Assembly: GCA_045601445.1 (NCBI GenBank)
Contig: JAZRZQ010000164.1
Location: forward strand, 1-10,248
Direction of reading: 5' to 3'
DNA: 10,248 nt
Source: RGIG5579 sp045601445
GTDB taxonomy: Bacteria; Bacillota; Clostridia; Oscillospirales; SIG627
Shown: one piece after another, positions 5,555 through 10,248 of the stretch
Layout: each line of letters starts with the position of its first letter
Numbering within the stretch: the first letter of the stretch is position 1
Translations under genes and position numbers: made by a program
Notes under the pieces: model-generated
Database searches by the model: none
Told to the model about the DNA's origin: nothing
Seen by the model: the letters and a program-made list of their open reading frames with translations, nothing else

Positions 5555-7408
5555 ATGCGTCATTTGACAAGGCGCGAGCTTGCCGCACTTCCCGTCGACA
5601 AGGCCAAGCGCTACTGCGCCGATCTGCGCTCCTTTCTGATCCGCACGGTGCAGGAGAGCGGCGGCCATCTGGCGAGCAATCTCGGCATCGTGGAGATCAG
5701 CACGGCGCTTTGCCGCGTGCTCGATCCCGAGCGCGACGTCATCCTTTACGATACGGGCCACCAATGCTACGTGCACAAGATCCTGACGGGGCGGGGCGAG
5801 CGCTTTTCCACGCTCCGCAGCCTCGGCGGACTGTCGGGCTTTCCCACAAGAAACGAGGCGGACGCCTTCGGCACGGGCCACAGCGGCACGGGGCTTTCCG
5901 CGGCCATCGGCTTTGCCAGAGCGGCACGGCTTCGCGGGGAAGATTCCTTCGTAGCCGTGGTCATCGGGGACGGCTCGTTTACGGGCGGGATGGTGTTCGA
6001 GGCGCTCAACAACATCAGGCCCGACGATCGGATCATCCTCATTCTCAACGACAACCAAATGAGCATTTCCCGCAGTGTCGGCTCGCTCAAGCGCGCCTTT
6101 CACAAGATGAGAACCCGCGGCTATTACCGCTTCAAGGGCTCCGTCCGACAGGCCCTGCTTCGCGTGCCTGCGGTGGGTAAAAGCCTTGCCGATGCCGCCA
6201 AGCGCGTCAAGGATTCGATCAAATACAGCACCATTCCCGAGGGCAATCTCTTTGAGCAGTTCGGGCTCAATTACTTCGGCCCTGCCGACGGAAACGATCT
6301 CGAAACGGTCGAGTTTCTGCTTTCTGAGGCAAAAAAGAAGGACCGTCCCTCGATCCTGCATCTTTGCACCAAAAAGGGCAAGGGCTATCCCCCTGCCGAG
6401 AAGGACCCATCCCGCTTTCACGGGATCAGCCCGAAAGGCGCGAAAAAATCGGAGGGGAAGAGCTTTACCTCGGCCTTTTCCGACGCGATCTGCGCGCTTG
6501 CCGCGCGCGACGAGCGCATCGTGGCGGTGACGGCGGCGATGCCCGACGGAGTCGGGCTGACGGACTTTGCCCGCCGCTTTCCCGATCGCTTTTTCGACGT
6601 GGGCATTGCCGAGGAGCACGCGATGACCTTTGCCGCCTCTCTTGCCGCAGGGGGCTTAAAGCCCTGCTTTGCGGTCTATTCGACCTTCTTTCAGCGCGCG
6701 CTGGATCAATTCCTGCACGACGCGGCCCTGCAAAAGCTTGCCGCGGTGGTCTGTCTTGACCGTGCGGGGCTGGTCGGCGAGGACGGCGCGACCCACCACG
6801 GTCTGTTTGACGTTTCGATGATCCTGCCCATCCCCTCGGTGCGCCTGTACGCGCCGATCTCGGAGAAGGAAATGCACCGCGCCCTTTCGCTTGCCTTTGC
6901 CGAAAACGAAGCTCCGAGCGTCATTCGCTACCCCAAGGGAACGGTCGATCCCGCCTTAACGGAGCTGTTTTCCTGCGAGGGGGCGATCGAGCATATCTTA
7001 CTCGGGGACAAGCCTCAGCCCGATCTCGTTTTGGTCGGCTACGGCCGCACCCTCTCGGAGCTGTACCGCACCGCCAAGGCGCTTTGCGACAAGGGGCTTA
7101 CGGTCAAGCTCGTTCGCTTTTTTACGCTGAAGGGCTTTTCTCCCGAGGCACTCTCCGAGCATTTTGACAAGGGGGAGCGCATCCTCTTTGCCGAGGAGGG
7201 CATCCGTCAGGGCGGCTTTTCCTCTTATTTGTGCGACCGGCTCGAGAGCGCGGGGCTTTCCCCGTCGGCCTATCGCATTGCCGCCGTAAACGAGGCCTTC
7301 GTGCCGCACGGCAGCACCGAACAGCTTCTCGATTTAACCGGCCTGACCTGCAAGCATTTGACAAAGGAGGCGCTTTTGCTTCATGCGACTCGATCGCTAT
7401 CTGTATGA
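5555..7408 (+). CDS. dxs: 1-deoxy-D-xylulose-5-phosphate synthase
   Basis: Thiamine-diphosphate enzyme joining pyruvate and glyceraldehyde-3-phosphate to DXP, the entry to the MEP isoprenoid pathway and a precursor of thiamine and often PLP. 617 residues, as in the family. Seen: SGGHLASNLGIVE near the N-terminus, GHQCYVHKILTGR with His69, GTGHSGTG with His109, the ThDP/Mg motif GDGSFTGG (138-145) followed by NDNQMSIS, GIAEEHAMTFAA with the catalytic Glu353, YSTFFQRALDQFLHD, and DRAGLVGEDGATHHG. At 242-248 it reads GPADGND, where most members have His in place of Asn247. The ATG at 5555 gives the expected N-terminus. The frame stays open upstream into xseB, but those extra residues look like antiparallel noise. 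Only a weak AGGG (5546-5549) precedes it, so translation probably depends on coupling to xseB. The usual Firmicute neighbour ispA is absent between xseB and dxs. Confidence 0.97.
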   Translation: MRHLTRRELAALPVDKAKRYCADLRSFLIRTVQESGGHLASNLGIVEISTALCRVLDPERDVILYDTGHQCYVHKILTGRGERFSTLRSLGGLSGFPTRNEADAFGTGHSGTGLSAAIGFARAARLRGEDSFVAVVIGDGSFTGGMVFEALNNIRPDDRIILILNDNQMSISRSVGSLKRAFHKMRTRGYYRFKGSVRQALLRVPAVGKSLADAAKRVKDSIKYSTIPEGNLFEQFGLNYFGPADGNDLETVEFLLSEAKKKDRPSILHLCTKKGKGYPPAEKDPSRFHGISPKGAKKSEGKSFTSAFSDAICALAARDERIVAVTAAMPDGVGLTDFARRFPDRFFDVGIAEEHAMTFAASLAAGGLKPCFAVYSTFFQRALDQFLHDAALQKLAAVVCLDRAGLVGEDGATHHGLFDVSMILPIPSVRLYAPISEKEMHRALSLAFAENEAPSVIRYPKGTVDPALTELFSCEGAIEHILLGDKPQPDLVLVGYGRTLSELYRTAKALCDKGLTVKLVRFFTLKGFSPEALSEHFDKGERILFAEEGIRQGGFSSYLCDRLESAGLSPSAYRIAAVNEAFVPHGSTEQLLDLTGLTCKHLTKEALLLHATRSLSV

Positions 7409-8159
7409 ACACGGCTACTGCCGCAGTCGCTCTCTCGGCGGAAAGATGATCCGCGAGGGCTACGTTTTGGTGGACGGTACGCCCTGCCTGAAGCCCTCGA
7501 CTCCCGTTTTCGAGGAAAACGAGATCCGCATCCGCGAAAATCCTCTCGACCGCTACGTTTCCCGCGGCGGGCTCAAGCTCGAGGAGGCGCTGGAGGCATT
7601 CGGCGTCGATCCGACGGGGCTTGTCTGCGTCGATCTCGGTGCCTCGACGGGCGGCTTTACCGATTGCCTGCTTCAGCACGGGGCAAGAGAGGTGTACGCC
7701 GTCGATTCCGGCAGCGATCAGCTCCACCCGTCCCTGAAAAACAACCCTCTCGTCCACTCGATGGAGCGCGTCAACGCCCGCTTTCTTGACGAGGGCGATC
7801 TGCCGCCGTGCGATCTGGCGGTGATGGACGTATCCTTTATTTCCCAAAGCCTTCTTTACCCCGCCGTATCCAAGATCCTGCGGGATGGGAGTGCTTTCCT
7901 TTCGCTGGTCAAGCCTCAGTTCGAGGTGGGGCGTGAGCACGTCGGCTCGGGCGGGATCGTCCGAAGCGAGAAGGCCACGCGCGAGGCGATCGAGGCCTTG
8001 CGGGAAAAGGCAAAAAAATGCCACCTGCACCTGATCGATCTGATCCCTTCCCCGATCCTCGGCGGTGACGGCAACCGCGAATATTTAGCCTATTTTCGAT
8101 TATCCCTGAAAGGAGACGACGATGAAACGGATCAGTCTGTATCCCAACCCGCGCCGTGA
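7383..8159 (+). CDS. tlyA: TlyA-family rRNA ribose 2'-O-methyltransferase
   Basis: SAM-dependent methyltransferase of the TlyA/hemolysin A family. Characterised members 2'-O-methylate cytidines of 16S and/or 23S rRNA, which sensitises ribosomes to capreomycin; which site this one modifies is unknown. 258 residues: an N-terminal S4 RNA-binding domain (about 1-60, MRLDRYLYEHGYCRSRSLGG and VLVDGTPCLKPSTPV), linker SRGGLKLEEAL, then a Rossmann methyltransferase domain with VDLGASTGGFTD (83-94), MDVSFIS and LVKPQFE. The 2'-O-methyltransferase K-D-K-E tetrad is present as Lys65, Asp149, Lys177 and Glu233. The family segment VDVGYGQL appears here as VDSGSDQL (107-114). It starts inside dxs (26-nt overlap) behind AAGGAGG at 7364-7370, a somewhat long 12-nt spacing. 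The final 12 or so codons overlap nadK by 38 nt. Confidence 0.93.
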   Translation: MRLDRYLYEHGYCRSRSLGGKMIREGYVLVDGTPCLKPSTPVFEENEIRIRENPLDRYVSRGGLKLEEALEAFGVDPTGLVCVDLGASTGGFTDCLLQHGAREVYAVDSGSDQLHPSLKNNPLVHSMERVNARFLDEGDLPPCDLAVMDVSFISQSLLYPAVSKILRDGSAFLSLVKPQFEVGREHVGSGGIVRSEKATREAIEALREKAKKCHLHLIDLIPSPILGGDGNREYLAYFRLSLKGDDDETDQSVSQPAP

Positions 8160-8958
8160 TCGGGAAATGCACGTCACAAAGGAGCTGATCGGGCTTCTGA
8201 CGCAAAACGGCATCTCGATTCGGATGGATCGGCGCTTTGAAACGGAATTGGATGGCTTTGCGGTCGAATTTGTCCCGGAGGACGCGCTGTTTTCCGACAG
8301 CGAGGCGATCATCACCCTCGGGGGAGACGGAACGGTTTTGTCCGTGGCCGAGCGCGCCGCTGAGGCCGAAATGCCGATCCTCGGGGTGAACTTAGGCAAG
8401 GTGGGCTTTCTGTGTGCGCTGGAGCGGGACGAAATTTCCCGTCTGCCCGCTCTGCTTGCCGCGCCGCTGTCCCTTTCCGAGAGAATGATGCTCTCCTGCC
8501 GCGTCAACGGGAACGAGGTTCTTCGCGCGCTCAACGAGATCGTTCTCGCGCCCGCGCGCGGCTTTCACATCGTCTCTCTCTCCCTGGCCGCCGACGGCAG
8601 AGCGCTTTGCGATTTCTGCGCCGACGGGCTGATCTTCAGCACCCCCACCGGCTCGACCGGCTACGCCTTTTCGGCGGGCGGGGCGCTGGTGCGCTCGGAT
8701 TTCGATTCGATCGGCGTCAAGGCGATCAATTCCTTTTTGCTCATCAACTCCCACCAGATGCTCTTCCCGCCCGAAACCGAATTTACCGCGTCGCACTTTG
8801 CTTCCGAGGGAGGCGAGATCACCCTTTGCGCCGACGGCAAAAAGACCGTGCCGCTGTCCCCGACGGACTGTGTGGAAATTTCCCGTGCCGAGCGGAGCGT
8901 GAAGCTCGTTCTTCGTGAGCGGGAGCATAATTTGGACGTATTTTTCCGTAAATTTTAG
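8122..8958 (+). CDS. nadK: NAD kinase
   Basis: Cytoplasmic ATP- (or polyphosphate-) dependent phosphorylation of NAD to NADP, the only route to NADP. 278 residues, typical length. Seen: the diacylglycerol-kinase-like motif ITLGGDGTVLS with GGDGT at 67-71 (Asp69 catalytic), LGVNLGKVGFLCAL, NEIVLAP, and the long signature CADGLIFSTPTGSTGYAFSAGG with STPTGSTGY at 173-181, followed by the beta-rich C-terminal domain ending near LCADGK. The ATG at 8122 follows AAAGGAGA (8109-8116) with five bases between. It starts 38 nt inside tlyA and ends nine bases before argR. This order, tlyA-nadK-argR-recN, is standard in Firmicutes. Confidence 0.97.
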   Translation: MKRISLYPNPRRDREMHVTKELIGLLTQNGISIRMDRRFETELDGFAVEFVPEDALFSDSEAIITLGGDGTVLSVAERAAEAEMPILGVNLGKVGFLCALERDEISRLPALLAAPLSLSERMMLSCRVNGNEVLRALNEIVLAPARGFHIVSLSLAADGRALCDFCADGLIFSTPTGSTGYAFSAGGALVRSDFDSIGVKAINSFLLINSHQMLFPPETEFTASHFASEGGEITLCADGKKTVPLSPTDCVEISRAERSVKLVLREREHNLDVFFRKF

Positions 8959-8967
8959 GAGTATTCC

Positions 8968-9444
8968 ATGAAAAACGCACGTCAACTCAAGATCCTCGAG
9001 ATCATTGCCAAACAGGAGATCCGCACGCAGGAGGAGCTGATCCTCGCCCTGCAAAACGAGGACTACCGCGCCACGCAGGCAACCGTCTCGCGCGATATTA
9101 AGGAGCTGCATCTGCAAAAGATCCCCGCGCCGAGCGGCGGAGTGCGCTACGGCGTTTCCACCCCGACTCCGGTGATGACCGATCACGAGCTGCTCGAAAA
9201 ATACAAGGCCGTGCTTCGGCAGGTTCTGATCTCGGCCGTTCCCGCACGCAATTTGGCGGTGGTCAAGACCCTTTCGGGCACGGCACACGCCGCGGCGGCC
9301 GCGCTGGAGATCCTTTCGCTGACCGAGATCATCGGCACGCTCGCGGGGGACGATACCCTGCTTTGCGTCTTTTCTTCCGATCAGCTTGCCTTTACCTTTT
9401 GCCGTATGCTCAACACCGATTTTATTCGGGAAACCAACGATTAA
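8968..9444 (+). CDS. argR: arginine repressor ArgR
   Basis: Arginine-responsive transcription regulator; hexamers with bound arginine repress arginine synthesis genes and in some Firmicutes activate catabolism. 158 residues, slightly above the usual 149-156. The N-terminal winged helix-turn-helix (1-70) carries ATQATVSRDIKEL, with Ser41-Arg42-Asp43 in the recognition helix. The C-terminal oligomerisation/arginine-binding domain (about 80-150) shows NLAVVKTLSGTAHAAAAAL and GTLAGDDTLL, with Asp128-Asp129 as the arginine ligands. AGGAG at 8957-8961 precedes the ATG by six bases and overlaps the nadK stop. Its place between nadK and recN is conserved across Firmicutes and need not reflect function. 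I see no convincing ARG box before it or at the operon promoter. Confidence 0.96.
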   Translation: MKNARQLKILEIIAKQEIRTQEELILALQNEDYRATQATVSRDIKELHLQKIPAPSGGVRYGVSTPTPVMTDHELLEKYKAVLRQVLISAVPARNLAVVKTLSGTAHAAAAALEILSLTEIIGTLAGDDTLLCVFSSDQLAFTFCRMLNTDFIRETND

Positions 9445-9456
9445 GAGGAGTTTTCT

Positions 9457-10248
9457 ATGCTCGCAAGCCTTTTTGTTTCCGATCTTGCTCTGATCCGACG
9501 CCTTTCGGTGGATTTCCATCGGGGCTTTTCGGCGTTAACGGGCGAAACGGGCGCGGGTAAGAGTCTGGTTTTAGACGCTCTGATGCTCTTTTGCTCCGCC
9601 AAGGGGGGCAAGGAGCTGATCCGTCAGGGAGCGCCGTTTGCGCGGGTGGAGCTGTTTTTCGATCCGCCGGAGAAAAAGCAGCTTGACGCGCTTTCTCCCT
9701 ATCTTTCCCCCGAGGAGGCCGCCGAGGGCATTATGCTGTCCCGACAGATCTATCCGACGGGACGGTCGGTCAACAAGATCTGCGACCGCTCCGTTCCCTT
9801 TTCCACGCTCGCCGCTCTGGCAAAGACGCTGTTTTGCGTTCACGGTCAGCACGAGGCGGGGGGACTGCTCGATGAAAAGACCCACGCCGCCGCGCTCGAT
9901 GCGGCCGTCGAGGCCGAGGGGAGCGATGCTCCGAGCCGTTTTCGCCTTGCGTGGGAGGATTACCGCAAGGAAGAGGCGCATTTAAACGAATTAAAATCCT
10001 ACGGGGACGATCGGTCACTTCTCGAGCTGTACGATTTTCAGCTCCGCGAGATCGCCCGCTTAAAGCCGCGCGCGGGTGAAGATGAAGAGCTGGAGACAGA
10101 GCTGGAACGCTGTCGCAGGGCCGCCGCCTCGCACGGGGCGCTTTATACCGCACAGCGCGCCCTCTCGGGCGGAGAAAAGGGCAAGGGCGCGGTGTTTCTT
10201 CTGCACGCGGCCGCCCGCAAGCTTGCCGCCTTGGGAGAGGAGTCTTCC
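9457..10248 (+). CDS. recN: DNA repair protein RecN, N-terminal part (cut by window end)
   Basis: SMC-like ATPase that acts early in double-strand-break repair, promoting end cohesion and RecA loading. Only the first 264 codons are present; family members are about 550-570 residues, so over half lies to the right. My translation shows the ATP-binding head start (FVSDLALIRRLSVDF), Walker A GETGAGKS (29-36), a GRSVNKI segment (102-108), and the RecN hallmark HGQHE (129-133) followed by LLDEKTH. After about 165 the sequence becomes charged and helical, the start of the coiled coil, with YDFQLREI typical of the family. The ATG at 9457 follows AGAGGAG (9444-9450), 12 nt after argR. There is no stop or frameshift up to the last base. 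Confidence 0.94.
   Translation, partial: MLASLFVSDLALIRRLSVDFHRGFSALTGETGAGKSLVLDALMLFCSAKGGKELIRQGAPFARVELFFDPPEKKQLDALSPYLSPEEAAEGIMLSRQIYPTGRSVNKICDRSVPFSTLAALAKTLFCVHGQHEAGGLLDEKTHAAALDAAVEAEGSDAPSRFRLAWEDYRKEEAHLNELKSYGDDRSLLELYDFQLREIARLKPRAGEDEELETELERCRRAAASHGALYTAQRALSGGEKGKGAVFLLHAAARKLAALGEESS

Noticed and set aside
8930..8968. ARG box for ArgR autoregulation
   Set aside because: No clear TGAATA-type palindrome precedes argR, and none is at the serC promoter.
8392..9519. 375-codon minus-strand frame opposite nadK and argR
   Set aside because: It crosses two firmly identified genes on the other strand and shows no recognisable motif.
9457..10248. recN as a broken gene
   Set aside because: The frame is open to the final base; it is cut by the window edge, not by mutation.

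Overview
This window looks like a stretch of a Clostridia-class (Bacillota) chromosome, most likely an uncultured gut lineage of the Oscillospirales/Ruminococcaceae kind. The reasons are the high-GC coding style, strong Shine-Dalgarno sites before nearly every gene, the short clostridial form of SerA, and the order nusB - (TsaD-like) - xseA - xseB - dxs - tlyA - nadK - argR - recN, a Firmicute housekeeping cluster. The lineage assignment is inference. No mobile gene, CRISPR array, tRNA or rRNA was seen.

Layout. Positions 1-505 are non-coding and more AT-rich than the rest. They hold a terminator-like hairpin at the left edge (17-69), two copies of a palindrome-bearing repeat (60-113 and 151-205), an almost perfect 14-bp inverted repeat (322-369), and a very clear sigma-A-type promoter (TTGACT, 17 nt, TATAAT at 383-411) followed by an ~85-nt leader. 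From 506 to the right edge, ten genes all run on the plus strand with gaps of at most 20 nt or with overlaps. No terminator or second strong promoter was seen between them, so one long transcription unit is likely.

Roles. serC and serA carry out two of the three steps of serine synthesis; the phosphatase step is not here. nusB encodes a transcription antitermination/ribosome biogenesis factor. A divergent TsaD/Kae1-type ATPase-fold protein of unknown role follows. xseA and xseB encode both subunits of exonuclease VII. dxs makes DXP for isoprenoids, thiamine and PLP. tlyA encodes an rRNA ribose 2'-O-methyltransferase, nadK makes NADP, argR encodes the arginine repressor, and recN (cut by the window end) encodes a double-strand-break repair ATPase. 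The whole is mostly a conserved housekeeping operon rather than an accessory system.

Points worth attention are the TsaD-like paralogue with altered signature motifs, the absence of ispA between xseB and dxs, Asn in place of a normally conserved active-site His in Dxs, a shortened ACT domain and unusual catalytic loop in SerA, and the structured, repeat-rich promoter region. I did not find convincing evidence of a previously undescribed system.
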